From Methanobacteriota archaeon (lineage in GTDB: Archaea > Thermoplasmatota > Thermoplasmata > RBG-16-68-12 > JAFNFQ01): a DNA stretch of 34,247 bases. Both the position numbers and the translations under genes were made by a program. This document shows positions 6,652 to 14,131 of the stretch, one piece after another. Where the stretch lies: assembly GCA_017885655.1 (NCBI GenBank), contig JAFNFQ010000080.1, forward strand, positions 1 to 34,247. Reading direction: 5' to 3'. Under the pieces are notes generated by a model. The model was not told the origin of the DNA, did no database searches, and was given only the letters and a program-made list of their open reading frames with translations. How positions within the stretch are numbered: position 1 is the stretch's first letter; every line of letters begins with the position of its first letter.

Positions 6652-8048
6652 CTGTTGAGGATGTGAATCGCCTTGCCGAGCGCGGCCTCGGCGGCCTCCA
6701 TGATCGCCTCGGGGAATGTCGGGTGCGGGTGCATGGTGTACGCGAGGTCCTCCGCGGTCGCCCCCATCTCGATCGCGAACGCGAGCTCGCTGATGAGGTC
6801 CGACGCTTGCGGTCCGACTATGACCGCGCCGAGGACCAGCCCGGACTTCTCGTCAGTGATGATCTTGACGAAGCCTTCTCCTTCTCCCGCCGCGAGCGCC
6901 CTGCCGAGCGCCGCGAAGGAGACCTTCCCGACCTTTGGCTTCAAGCCCTTCTCCACCGCCTCCTTCTCGCTCATGCCGACGACCGCCAGCTCCGGGTCCG
7001 TGAACACCGCCGAGGGTATCGCCTTGAAGTCCGCCTCGCTCTTCATGCCTGCACAGACCTCGGCGGCCACGATGCCCTGCTTCGAGGCGCGGTGCGCGAG
7101 GAACGGCGGGCCGGTCACGTCTCCTACCGCGAAGATGTTCGGGACGTTAGTCCTCATCTGCCTGTCGACTATGATCTGCCCCTTATTGTCGAGGGCGACC
7201 TTCGTCTTGTCCAGCCCGAGGCCGTCTGTGTTCGCCTTCCTGCCTACTGTCAGCAGGAGGAAATCGCCGACAACGTCGACCGGACCTTGCGGAGTCTCCG
7301 CCGTCGCGATGACCTTCCCCGCCTCCTCCCGCCAGGATTTGACGACCGAGCCGGTATGGACCTCGACCCCTAACTTGCCCAGCTTCCTGGAAACGATCCG
7401 CACCGCCTCGGGGTCTGTCCCCGGGAGTATCTGGTCCATTAACTCGATGACCGTGACCTTGGATCTGAGCTTCGCGTAGAACGTGCCGAGCTCCAGCCCG
7501 ATCGCCCCGCCGCCGACCACGATGAGGTACTCGGGTATCTTCGTGAGCTCAAGCGCCTCCTTCGAGCTGATCACCCTCTTGCCGTCGAGTGCCAGCCCGG
7601 GCAGGTCGGAGGGCCTCCCGCCGGTCGCGATGATGCAGTTCTTGAACGACACTATCTCCTTGCCTTCCGCGGTCGTCACATCCACCTCGTGCTCTGAGAG
7701 GAAGGTCGCGCTGCCCGAAAGTATCTCGACCCCATTCCCGCGGCACAGTTGCCCGACGCCGCTCGTGAGCTTGTCCACGACCTTCTGCTTCCAGGCCTGG
7801 AGCTTCTTCATGTCGAGCGAGAGCTCCCTGACATTCAGGCCCCACTCGGAACCTGATTCGATCTTGTGGACGATGTTGCCCGCGTGTATGAGCGCCTTCG
7901 AGGGTATGCAGCCCCAGTTCAGGCACTCGCCCCCGAGCTTCCCGCGCTCGATCAGTATGACCTTCTTGCCGAGGCGCCCGGCGCGGATCGCGGCGACGTA
8001 GCCGCCAGGGCCAGCCCCGATCACGAGGACGTCGCACTCTCGCGTCAT
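6648..8048 (-). CDS. lpdA: Dihydrolipoyl dehydrogenase (E3)
   Basis: This 466-residue flavoprotein reoxidises dihydrolipoyl groups of 2-oxoacid dehydrogenase or glycine cleavage complexes, passing electrons to FAD and NAD+. The FAD-binding GAGPGG is at residues 11-16. The redox-active disulphide is in GGECLNWGCIPSK (Cys42 and Cys47; most relatives have Val instead of Trp between them). An NAD-binding VVGGGAIGLELG follows in the middle. The dimerisation domain ends with MHPHPTFPEA, which supplies the active-site His-Glu pair (His440/His442 and Glu447). It is the first gene of the operon and overlaps lipB by four bases. All catalytic elements are intact. Confidence 0.96.
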   Translation of the reverse strand: MTRECDVLVIGAGPGGYVAAIRAGRLGKKVILIERGKLGGECLNWGCIPSKALIHAGNIVHKIESGSEWGLNVRELSLDMKKLQAWKQKVVDKLTSGVGQLCRGNGVEILSGSATFLSEHEVDVTTAEGKEIVSFKNCIIATGGRPSDLPGLALDGKRVISSKEALELTKIPEYLIVVGGGAIGLELGTFYAKLRSKVTVIELMDQILPGTDPEAVRIVSRKLGKLGVEVHTGSVVKSWREEAGKVIATAETPQGPVDVVGDFLLLTVGRKANTDGLGLDKTKVALDNKGQIIVDRQMRTNVPNIFAVGDVTGPPFLAHRASKQGIVAAEVCAGMKSEADFKAIPSAVFTDPELAVVGMSEKEAVEKGLKPKVGKVSFAALGRALAAGEGEGFVKIITDEKSGLVLGAVIVGPQASDLISELAFAIEMGATAEDLAYTMHPHPTFPEAIMEAAEAALGKAIHILNR

Positions 8049-8109
8049 GTCGCATTCGCAATCGGACGGACGAATAAGGACTTTACTACATTGTGTACCC
8101 CTGGCTGAG

Positions 8110-8802
8110 TCAGTACCCCTTGACTCGCAGGAAATACTTCGAGATCTTCACATCCGTCTCTAAGGCATGAGTGAGGGCAACCCGGACCGCGCGCCTGAGG
8201 TCGCGCAGAGGCCAGCCCTCATCCGGGGAAAATGACATCCGAGTCTTGCCCTCCCTGACCACGAAGCCGTAGAACGAGTTGTAGCCAAAGGCGTGGTTCG
8301 CCCAGGGGACGATCTCCACATTCCGGCTCCAAGTAATTCTCTTGCTCACGACGCCGTCCACGACGAATTCGATGCAATCTTCATCTATCTTCAGCTCAGC
8401 AGGTCTCAGTAACGAAGCATTGCTCCAAAGAAGTGCCAGGGAAATCGCAAGCTCGCAGATGCCCAGACCAAGGAAATACAGCCCCTCAATGGTTCCAGCG
8501 ATGAGGATTTCCATCGAGATGAAAATGATGAAGAATCCGATCGTCAGAAGGATGAAGCAGATTGGAAAGAAGAAAAGCAAGACCCCCGTTCCCCGGTAAA
8601 TCGTGATCTCGTTTCCGGGGGCAGTGTCGAGATATCCGGACATGACCCTGTTCACTCTCTCTTCCACGGCAGAGTCCACCCCGAACCATCTTCCCCTCAG
8701 TCTCTCCAGGCCTGCTTGCCGCCAGACATCGTCCAGGAGATCTGCCACCGCCGTGCCGACCGGGGTGAGTCTGGGTCCGTTCTCCCTTTCCCTCTTTGGC
8801 AT
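8110..8802 (-). CDS. Membrane protein with PH-like cytosolic tail
   Basis: A 230-residue protein of unknown function. A charged N-terminal region of about 70 residues precedes two hydrophobic segments (GVLLFFFPICFILLTIGFFI and the following ISMEILIAGTIEGLYFLGLG). These probably form a hairpin in the membrane. The C-terminal third (ELKIDEDCIEFVVDGVVSKR through WPLRDLRRAVRVALTHAL) has alternating beta-strand-like segments ending in a helix, as in bacterial PH-like (bPH) domains. The gene stands opposite a second protein with the same general layout at 9124. A repeated GC-rich motif (8880-8900) lies about 80 bases upstream. Confidence 0.65.
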   Translation of the reverse strand: MPKRERENGPRLTPVGTAVADLLDDVWRQAGLERLRGRWFGVDSAVEERVNRVMSGYLDTAPGNEITIYRGTGVLLFFFPICFILLTIGFFIIFISMEILIAGTIEGLYFLGLGICELAISLALLWSNASLLRPAELKIDEDCIEFVVDGVVSKRITWSRNVEIVPWANHAFGYNSFYGFVVREGKTRMSFSPDEGWPLRDLRRAVRVALTHALETDVKISKYFLRVKGY

Positions 8803-9060
8803 CAGTCCGCATCAAGGCGTGTGGGCTTTTTCAAGATTCCCTTTGCATGGTCGGCGGACGAGCACATTATGCTTGGATGGGCGGGGGCACCTTTCCCCTT
8901 CTTCCAATGACGGGGTCAGTGTGTTTCACCCAACATGCCATGGCGAAACCCATACATTGGCACCTGTCAGCGGAGAGACGCTCATAGGCGTGGCTGCGTG
9001 TGCGTGTTGTTCATTACGCTCGACCCCTCTCCACATGACGATTCGCATGTGGGTAGATGC
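8803..9060. other. Intergenic stretch between divergent membrane-protein genes
   Basis: Short reading frames cross this region but none looks coding. It holds the first copy of the three-fold intergenic motif at 8880-8900 and a weak TATA-like CATAATG on the minus strand just below it. Nothing else was recognised. Confidence 0.4.
8880..8905. repeat. Intergenic motif copy A
   Basis: GGCGGGGGCACCTTTCCCC followed by TTCTTCC. Copies B (11993-12016) and C (13125-13150) share the core. On the minus strand it reads AAGGGGAAAGGTGCCCCC and stands upstream of a minus-strand gene. Confidence 0.6.
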
Positions 9061-9064
9061 GTTG

Positions 9065-9072
9065 TTTTATAC
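9065..9072 (+). promoter_or_regulatory. TATA-like box of the 9124 gene
   Basis: TTTTATAC predicts transcription from about 9095, giving a leader of some 30 bases that contains the GAGAGGAG ribosome-binding site of the GTG start. Confidence 0.5.
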
Positions 9073-9123
9073 CGTCTACCTTGTTTTCTCACTCGACAAA
9101 ATACCATTGTGAGAGGAGTTGAA

Positions 9124-9675
9124 GTGGCGGACAACGAACAACACATCATCGCCGAGTTGCATGCGCAAAAGCTGATGGTGGCGGTCTGGTTTTTTGTGGT
9201 CGTCATGGTCAGCATCTTGCTTTTCGTCGCTTGGGGCGCCTATACTACAGTGACGAGGTTCAGTGATGTGCCCGCTTCATGGGAAGTTGCGGCTGTTGAG
9301 GTGATTTTCGGGGTGGGGATTTGCCTGCTAATCTGGCTTAGCGTCCGACCTTTCTACCGCCTAGACCCCGTCTCCGCTCTGGTGAAGAGCGACGGACTTG
9401 CGGTGAGAAGACGAAACGGTTCCGAGGAATGGATACCATTCGCGGACGTCAAACGAATCGCGGTCAGCCCCCGCGCCGCAGGGATGATTCTGAAATCGGG
9501 GAAACATAGTGCTCTGGGTTTTGGAACTGGTGGCACCCGGGGAGAGATTCTGCTGAAGGCGTACAAGGACTGGGCGGCAGGCGAGGGAATCGAGGTCTTG
9601 GAATACGACACTAGAGACAATCTGTCAAGTCGTCCCGTGAAGAACGTCGAGTTCTGGGAGCGGGCAGGTTGGTGA
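9124..9675 (+). CDS. Membrane protein with PH-like tail
   Basis: I place the start at the GTG at 9124 (VADNEQHII), giving 183 residues. It has a GAGAGGAG Shine-Dalgarno and follows the TATA box, whereas the frame upstream is untranslated-looking sequence. Two membrane segments are evident (MVAVWFFVVVMVSILLFVAW and VAAVEVIFGVGICLLIWLSV). They are followed by a soluble tail, DGLAVRRRNGSEEWIPFADV...RIAVSPRAAGMILKSGK, ending in a helix LLKAYKDWAAGEGIEVLEYD. This strand-rich tail resembles bPH domains that read out membrane state. The protein is divergently arranged with the similarly built 8110-8802 gene. Function unknown. Confidence 0.7.
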   Translation: MADNEQHIIAELHAQKLMVAVWFFVVVMVSILLFVAWGAYTTVTRFSDVPASWEVAAVEVIFGVGICLLIWLSVRPFYRLDPVSALVKSDGLAVRRRNGSEEWIPFADVKRIAVSPRAAGMILKSGKHSALGFGTGGTRGEILLKAYKDWAAGEGIEVLEYDTRDNLSSRPVKNVEFWERAGW

Positions 9676-9776
9676 GGTTGTCCGCAAGTGCGGGAGCGGA
9701 TGAGCAGAAGGGAGCCCACGACTTCGTCATCCGCCACATCTGGCCGCTCCATGACGACCGGAGGAGCGCGAGATGA

Positions 9777-10484
9777 TCAACCCGGGTGGACATGAGACTG
9801 CGGCGAAGGCTTGTACTCTTCCATGAATCCCATTCGCAGCCTCAAGATGATATCCACATAGAACTTCTTGTATCCCTCTGGATCCGAATTGAACTTCTCG
9901 ATCTCCTCCCTCGGCATGGGCTCGCAGGCGCTCTTCACCCTTGCATCTTCGAAGAGCAGGTTTATGGGGATATGAACGTGTTCCACGATATTGATCCACT
10001 TTGACTTCGGCCCCATCGGAATTCCGTATTCCTCGAGGACGCGTAGGATCTGGCGCGATGATTTGCAGAAGACCGTGAAGTTCTTGTGATCTTCGACCGC
10101 GATTTCGATCTCGCCGGAAGAGATGCCGAAGGAGACGAAGCCGTCATTCACGAGCTGGAAGGAGTGCCGCGTGAAGGCGTCCAGCACCTCCCCCTTCGTC
10201 AAGCCCTCTGAGACAAAAGCCATCTCGGGTCTGGGGAGGTGGTGGACCAAGAATCCCGCGCAAGGCTCGCCGACGAACTCGCTGAGGGCCATGAACAGGG
10301 GGAACATCCTCTCCCTGCTTGCGGTGATGAAGAAGTGGTAGTCGTAGGGGGCGTTCTTGATGCCTTCAACAAGATAGCACTCGCTGAATTCCCTGACCGC
10401 GGCCCCGCACCGCCCTCCTTCCAGGGAGAGGCCGAAAGGCAACAGGAACTTGTTTTTCCTCTTTGGCGGGGGCCTGAGTATCAT
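9777..10484 (-). CDS. Hypothetical protein, 235 residues
   Basis: No family is recognised. The sequence is soluble-looking and well balanced. It has three cysteines in the first 85 residues, a histidine-rich loop (GFLVHHLPRP) and a central EIEIAVEDHKNFTVFCKSSR, then a terminal helical part (MPREEIEKFNSDPEGYKKFY). No membrane segment or P-loop is visible. The start ATG at 10484 lies about 34 bases after a good TATA box (10515-10522), so it is nearly leaderless. Its composition and promoter make a real gene likely. Confidence 0.75.
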   Translation of the reverse strand: MILRPPPKRKNKFLLPFGLSLEGGRCGAAVREFSECYLVEGIKNAPYDYHFFITASRERMFPLFMALSEFVGEPCAGFLVHHLPRPEMAFVSEGLTKGEVLDAFTRHSFQLVNDGFVSFGISSGEIEIAVEDHKNFTVFCKSSRQILRVLEEYGIPMGPKSKWINIVEHVHIPINLLFEDARVKSACEPMPREEIEKFNSDPEGYKKFYVDIILRLRMGFMEEYKPSPQSHVHPG

Positions 10485-10514
10485 CTTCAGTCAAGTTGCT
10501 GAGGGGGCAGGACT

Positions 10515-10522
10515 TCTTATAG
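10515..10522 (-). promoter_or_regulatory. TATA box of the 10484 gene
   Basis: The minus strand reads CTATAAGA, centred 34 bases before the ATG. Predicted transcription start is near 10492, leaving a leader of about eight bases. Confidence 0.55.
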
Positions 10523-10668
10523 GTGACACATCTGAATCTCGATTTAGGAGAACGATGATTCTCCTGATTACCGCACGGGTGATTGCAGACACGCAGATCG
10601 ATGGCAGGGATGTGCGCCACCCACCCCCCGGCTCAAATGAGTTGGCTCCTATAGCCAATCGGGATTAG

Positions 10669-10676
10669 ATTTAATA
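10669..10676 (+). promoter_or_regulatory. TATA box of the small zinc-finger gene
   Basis: ATTTAATA predicts transcription from about 10698. A purine-rich GAGGGGGGT Shine-Dalgarno follows at 10704-10712, six bases before the ATG at 10718. Confidence 0.55.
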
Positions 10677-10717
10677 CGATGGACTCCGATAGGAAACAAG
10701 GATGAGGGGGGTCTGGA

Positions 10718-10897
10718 ATGGCTAAGCTCAAGCCCTGTCCGGTCTGCGGACAGAACGTTTCGCTAGAGAAACTCGGGATACATGTGAAGAAGGTGCACCC
10801 GAGGGAGAGGGTCGAGGTCAAGCTCGAGAAGGAGGAGCGGACTGAGGTCGAGGAGGCGGCGAAAGCCCGCAGACGTTCAGCTCAGGCAAGCTCGTGA
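10718..10897 (+). CDS. Small C2H2-type zinc-finger protein, 59 residues
   Basis: The translation begins MAKLKPCPVCGQNVSLEKLG and continues IHVKKVHPRERV, then a highly charged tail KLEKEERTEVEEAAKARRR. Cys7, Cys10, His22 and His27 form a C-x2-C-x11-H-x4-H zinc-binding pattern. Small proteins of this kind are common in archaea and are thought to bind nucleic acid or protein; the target is not known. A TATA box and Shine-Dalgarno are both in place. The gene is convergent with the PIN-domain gene and their 3' ends overlap by 16 bases, so transcripts could pair there. Confidence 0.75.
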   Translation: MAKLKPCPVCGQNVSLEKLGIHVKKVHPRERVEVKLEKEERTEVEEAAKARRRSAQASS

Positions 10898-11361
10898 ATA
10901 TTCTTCCCTCGTTCTTTGGCGAGTTCGTCGATGGTCCGACTTCTTATTATGGCTCCGTCAGTTGTGTAAAGGATGTCCGATTGCGGGTCCTCCAGAAAAG
11001 AAGCGACGATAAGTGCGTCGGCTGGACTGATGAACTTGTCTTCCTTACGGATTTTCGCTGCTAGTTCGAATACCTCAGTGTTTGCCTCTCCAAGTCCGAA
11101 GAGGACTAGATTGCCTTGAACCTCGCGGTCACTGAGGTAACGAAGCGCGTCAGTCATACGCTCTCGCTCAGGAGCCAAGTTCATTACCAATTCTCCAAGT
11201 GCGGCCATGCAGGCGCAAGGAGTCAGTTGTTTCCCGCTGAATAACAATTGCCTAGCCGCATCCACGAGATCCCGGTCCGTATCGGCACCGAGCGCGGCTT
11301 GAAGCACATCCGTGTCTAGGTGCGCTCGCCGATCAGACGGTTTGCCACCAGGAAAGCCCAA
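10882..11361 (-). CDS. PIN-domain protein, probable toxin
   Basis: The 159-residue product has the spaced acidic residues of a PIN ribonuclease: HLDTDVLQAAL near the start, GELVMNL in the middle, ISPADALIVASFL and YTTDGAIIRSRTI near the end. Four such acids coordinate the metal ions that cut RNA, as in VapC. Its ATG at 11361 lies within the 3' end of the neighbouring YwgA-like gene (46-base overlap), which suggests co-translation and a toxin-antitoxin-like pair. No better in-frame start exists between that ATG and the PIN core. The upstream partner is not a usual VapB, so the pairing is an inference from overlap alone. Confidence 0.8.
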   Translation of the reverse strand: MGFPGGKPSDRRAHLDTDVLQAALGADTDRDLVDAARQLLFSGKQLTPCACMAALGELVMNLAPERERMTDALRYLSDREVQGNLVLFGLGEANTEVFELAAKIRKEDKFISPADALIVASFLEDPQSDILYTTDGAIIRSRTIDELAKERGKNIHELA

Positions 11362-11798
11362 CCCTCCTCGAACCTGTCAGCGATTAGCGGTTTCCTTGAT
11401 TGGAAAAAGCATCTGATCTGGCCACGATCTAATGAGGAATCATGGGCCGCTATTGAATGAATTGTCGTCACGGCTTCGAGGAAGTTGTTGCCTTGGTGAA
11501 CGGCCCCGGCGATGATGCGAAGCATGTGCTCAGGGATTTCGACTGGGATCGTCTCCAGTGACTGACCAAGCGCACGCATATTCAACAACGCGTAGTAGTC
11601 CTTAGCCAGATCAGGCGAGTAGGGGCCGTGGAAATAGTCATTGAACGAATATCGTGCCGCTGGTGCAAACCCCAAGACCTTCAGAACATAGACCGATTTC
11701 TGGATCCGCAGCCGGCTGTCAAAGGAGGCCGCGTCGAATGGTTGCCCCGTTCCGTGCTCGAGGACAGCGAGCATTCCAGCGAGTTCCGTTATCGGCAT
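11316..11798 (-). CDS. YwgA/Panacea-like protein, candidate antitoxin
   Basis: From the ATG at 11798 the protein has 160 residues and starts MPITELAGMLAVLEHGTGQP. The middle reads RLRIQKSVYVLKVLG and YSFNDYFHGPYSPDLAKDYY. This is the pattern (LQKxxYxL...YxFxxYxxGPYSxxL) of YwgA-type proteins and the related Panacea (DUF4065) antitoxin domain. Upstream ATGs at 11849 and 11846 lie at or before the predicted transcript start, while 11798 has the purine-rich GAAGGAAGGG in front, so I prefer it. It overlaps the PIN gene at its 3' end. Panacea domains pair with many unrelated toxins, which fits a role as antitoxin here, but this is not shown by the sequence. Confidence 0.7.
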   Translation of the reverse strand: MPITELAGMLAVLEHGTGQPFDAASFDSRLRIQKSVYVLKVLGFAPAARYSFNDYFHGPYSPDLAKDYYALLNMRALGQSLETIPVEIPEHMLRIIAGAVHQGNNFLEAVTTIHSIAAHDSSLDRGQIRCFFQSRKPLIADRFEEGWAFLVANRLIGERT

Positions 11799-11861
11799 AT
11801 CCCTTCCTTCGGTCTCTCGTCTTCCGATATTTTGTGCCGAGTGCATCATTTACCCGTCCTG

Positions 11862-11869
11862 TATAAAAG
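11862..11869 (-). promoter_or_regulatory. TATA box of the YwgA-like/PIN pair
   Basis: The minus strand reads CTTTTATA, predicting transcription from about 11839 and a leader of about 40 bases to the ATG at 11798. Confidence 0.55.
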
Positions 11870-12286
11870 CCTGTCGAGGTCCTTACTAAAAGTTCTTTTC
11901 AAATCCTTGTAAGGCTCTGAAAACACTTGGCGTTCCATAAGGTTCGTACTTCCTCCCAGCTGTTCCCCCCGAGCTCCCGCGCTCAGAGTAATGGCGGGGG
12001 CACCTTTCCCCTTTTCTAGGTTCAGTCATATGAGCGCACCAAAAGGCAAAGGTCGCGAGAAGAGATGAAAGTCAGGTTCTATGGCACCGAGGCCTTCAGA
12101 GGCGCTTCCCGCCGCAACGTCACGAATAGTCAGTTTGCGTAAAAGCCTCCCGGGAATTGGACAAATGCACCCCCGACAATGCGGCGTGCTGACCGGCCCG
12201 AACGCCCATAGAGAGCGAGCTTTAAGGAGACAGGGAGCGTGGGGTTCCGCTGGATGCGGATGATACATCTTTCCGATGCGCGTTCA
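11870..12286. other. Intergenic stretch without a recognisable gene
   Basis: Only weak overlapping frames are present (for instance minus 12026-12268), without motifs, promoter or ribosome-binding site. It contains copy B of the intergenic motif at 11993-12016. No RNA gene was recognised. Confidence 0.4.
11993..12016. repeat. Intergenic motif copy B
   Basis: GGCGGGGGCACCTTTCCCC followed by TTTTC. The core is identical to copy A at 8880. Confidence 0.6.
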
Positions 12287-13060
12287 TCAATGATTGCCTT
12301 CAGCTGACGCCCGGGGACGGCCAGGATTCTTGAGATTGTGCGCGAGGCACCATACCACCGTGCCCATGAAAGCAAATAGGAACGACAGCGCATGCACAAG
12401 CACATTCACGCCAGGCCCAGCAGACAGGAAGAGAGCGGGAGAAAGGAAGACAGCCCCAATGAGCACCACGAAGACAACAAAGTTGGCAAGCCGGTTACGG
12501 CGGGCCCGTCGCAGATCTGGAGAGTCGGAGTGGCATGGCACGACATCCTGAGACTGACGATCCCCTAGCAGTGCATTGAAGAGACAGAAGACGGATGTGA
12601 TCCCCCACGCGGCATAGACCAAGCCCGAGGCTCCATAGCTGTGTCCGTAGGTCCACAAGAAAACCGCATTGGCCAAAGCTCCGGAGAGGAACATGCCGAA
12701 GATGAAAACCGTCTGCCTGGATCGTCTTTCCATCGCAGGTATCGAATCGTTCGTCACAGCGAATACCAGCGCGAAAGTGAATAAGGAGATCATGTTCGAG
12801 AGATAGTGTGGCCAAAACGAACCATGCACGAACATCGAGGTGACGATCCCCCAGGGTGTCCTCGGTGAGTCGGACAGGAGGCACATGGTCGCCGGGAACG
12901 AAGAGGAGCCAATCGTGCACGCCGGCGCCGGGAACGCGTATTGCACAAGCAAGACTCCGAGGCTTGCTGCAGCGATGAGAAGCCAGGCGTGGAATACCTT
13001 GGTGAATGGTTTCACCGACCGTTCCCAAGGATGGATCAGCCTCGACAACCTGGCATTCAT
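12287..13060 (-). CDS. Rhomboid family intramembrane serine protease
   Basis: Rhomboids cut transmembrane substrates inside the lipid bilayer. This 257-residue protein has about six hydrophobic segments. It carries the family's second-helix signature FVHGSFWPHYLSN (His79, His85, Asn89), the nucleophile in YGASGLVYAAWG (Ser145) and the partner histidine in NVLVHALSF (His223). So the catalytic Ser-His dyad is complete. A soluble loop with CHSDSPDLRRARRN separates the last helices. The start ATG at 13060 has only a weak TATA-like TTAAG upstream. Substrate is unknown, and the gene seems to stand alone. Confidence 0.88.
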   Translation of the reverse strand: MNARLSRLIHPWERSVKPFTKVFHAWLLIAAASLGVLLVQYAFPAPACTIGSSSFPATMCLLSDSPRTPWGIVTSMFVHGSFWPHYLSNMISLFTFALVFAVTNDSIPAMERRSRQTVFIFGMFLSGALANAVFLWTYGHSYGASGLVYAAWGITSVFCLFNALLGDRQSQDVVPCHSDSPDLRRARRNRLANFVVFVVLIGAVFLSPALFLSAGPGVNVLVHALSFLFAFMGTVVWCLAHNLKNPGRPRASAEGNH

Positions 13061-13543
13061 CCAATGCCGACAGGCGGGGCGGGCCTTAAGTCAATTTCCG
13101 TTCGGACCCAAGCCCCGCTCGAGAGGGCGGAGCACCTTTGCCCTTTTTCCGTACCCGATTTCAGGCAGAAGATTCAGCACCATCAGTCCTAGGCTAAGAA
13201 TCGCACCTTGAATCTCGGTATTGCGCCTTCGTGATTGGATTCCTACATTATCGCGGATCGAAACAGGGGCAATCATTTTCGCTTGCATGCTATGATGAAA
13301 TCTCGGCTGCCGCTACGAGCGGTGTGCCGACCTTAGTATTCCGAACTCCTAGCGTCGGCATCGACGGCATGGTGCTTCCACAGCAAGAGGTTAGGACGAT
13401 TAATCGGATTTCAGAGACTCTCCCCTACGTTAGGAGCTGGATGACTTCGATTCATCCGAAAGGTCCACTCTCGACAATTCAGATATTCATGCGGGACGTA
13501 CTCCACAGACTTCCCTGTAACGCCAGGAGCCTTTGACACGACT
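13061..13543. other. Intergenic stretch, coding status unclear
   Basis: Copy C of the intergenic motif lies at 13125-13150. A plus-strand frame at 13231-13536 (101 residues) and a minus-strand frame at 13091-13288 are open, but they overlap each other, show no family motif and lack clear ribosome-binding sites. I do not call either as a gene. Confidence 0.35.
13125..13150. repeat. Intergenic motif copy C
   Basis: GGGCGGAGCACCTTTGCCC followed by TTTTTCC. It is a diverged copy of A and B and lies about 65 bases upstream of the minus-strand rhomboid gene. Confidence 0.5.
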
Positions 13544-13837
13544 CTAAGCGGGACCTACGACGGCTTCCAAGCCGACGGGCCCGCCGAAGACGTAGCCGCA
13601 GACCATGTTCGCGTTCAGGGCCCCGCCGAAACCGGCCACTTTGGTGAGCAGGTCGAACAGCGCGAATGGATTCTGCACATGGGGCGTGTCCTCCCAGTAT
13701 TTCATGATGAACTCCTTGATGATCTTGGGCTTCCCTTCCTTGAAGCCCATCATGTCCAGGACGGTCTCGAGCCTCTCGGACAGGTTCCCGCCTGATTGCT
13801 TGAGAACGACGCGCCCGGCGACAGCTCCTTGCGCCAT
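13544..13837 (-). CDS. Hypothetical protein, about 97 residues
   Basis: From the ATG at 13837 the product reads MAQGAVAGRVVLKQSGGNLS, then ERLETVLDMMGFKEGKPKII and KEFIMKYWEDTPHVQNPFAL, ending in a Gly-rich stretch (NANMVCGYVFGGPVGLEAVV). An upstream alternative start at 13882 adds 15 residues but lies above the transcript start suggested by GTTAAAG near 13904. No family is recognised. The helical middle and GC-rich codon use make it plausible; evidence for translation is weak. Confidence 0.45.
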   Translation of the reverse strand: MAQGAVAGRVVLKQSGGNLSERLETVLDMMGFKEGKPKIIKEFIMKYWEDTPHVQNPFALFDLLTKVAGFGGALNANMVCGYVFGGPVGLEAVVGPA

Positions 13838-14131
13838 GTTTGCAGCATATTTCTCACGCGGGGACGCGGAGGGCGGCTCCACGTTCGCGCCGGGCCCTTC
13901 TTTAACCCGTTGTATCGCTCGTCTGCATATTTCGGAGACGATGTCGTCTACCAGGCTGGTCCCCGGGGCGCGTCAGGGCTGCTCCAGTTCAGGGTCTATT
14001 CTGGGAGCCCAATACCTTTATCGTCATCCCTGTACTCACTCTCGCCGGCCATGGTTAGTGCCATTGGCGTGCTTGAGACAGGCTTCACACACTCCATGGT
14101 TTCATTCTATAGGCGCTGAGGAGCAGATTCT

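Noticed and set aside
12026-12268. Minus-strand frame of 80 codons below the rhomboid gene
   Set aside because: Cys/Pro-rich shadow-like sequence with no start signal or motif.
13091-13288. Minus-strand frame with a hydrophobic stretch (GAILSLGLMVLNLLPEIGYG)
   Set aside because: It overlaps the rhomboid promoter region and motif copy C, and has no start signal. It could be a membrane-segment remnant but cannot be supported.
13231-13536. Plus-strand reading frame of 101 codons
   Set aside because: No Shine-Dalgarno, promoter or family motif, and it overlaps another open frame on the minus strand. Composition is not clearly protein-like.
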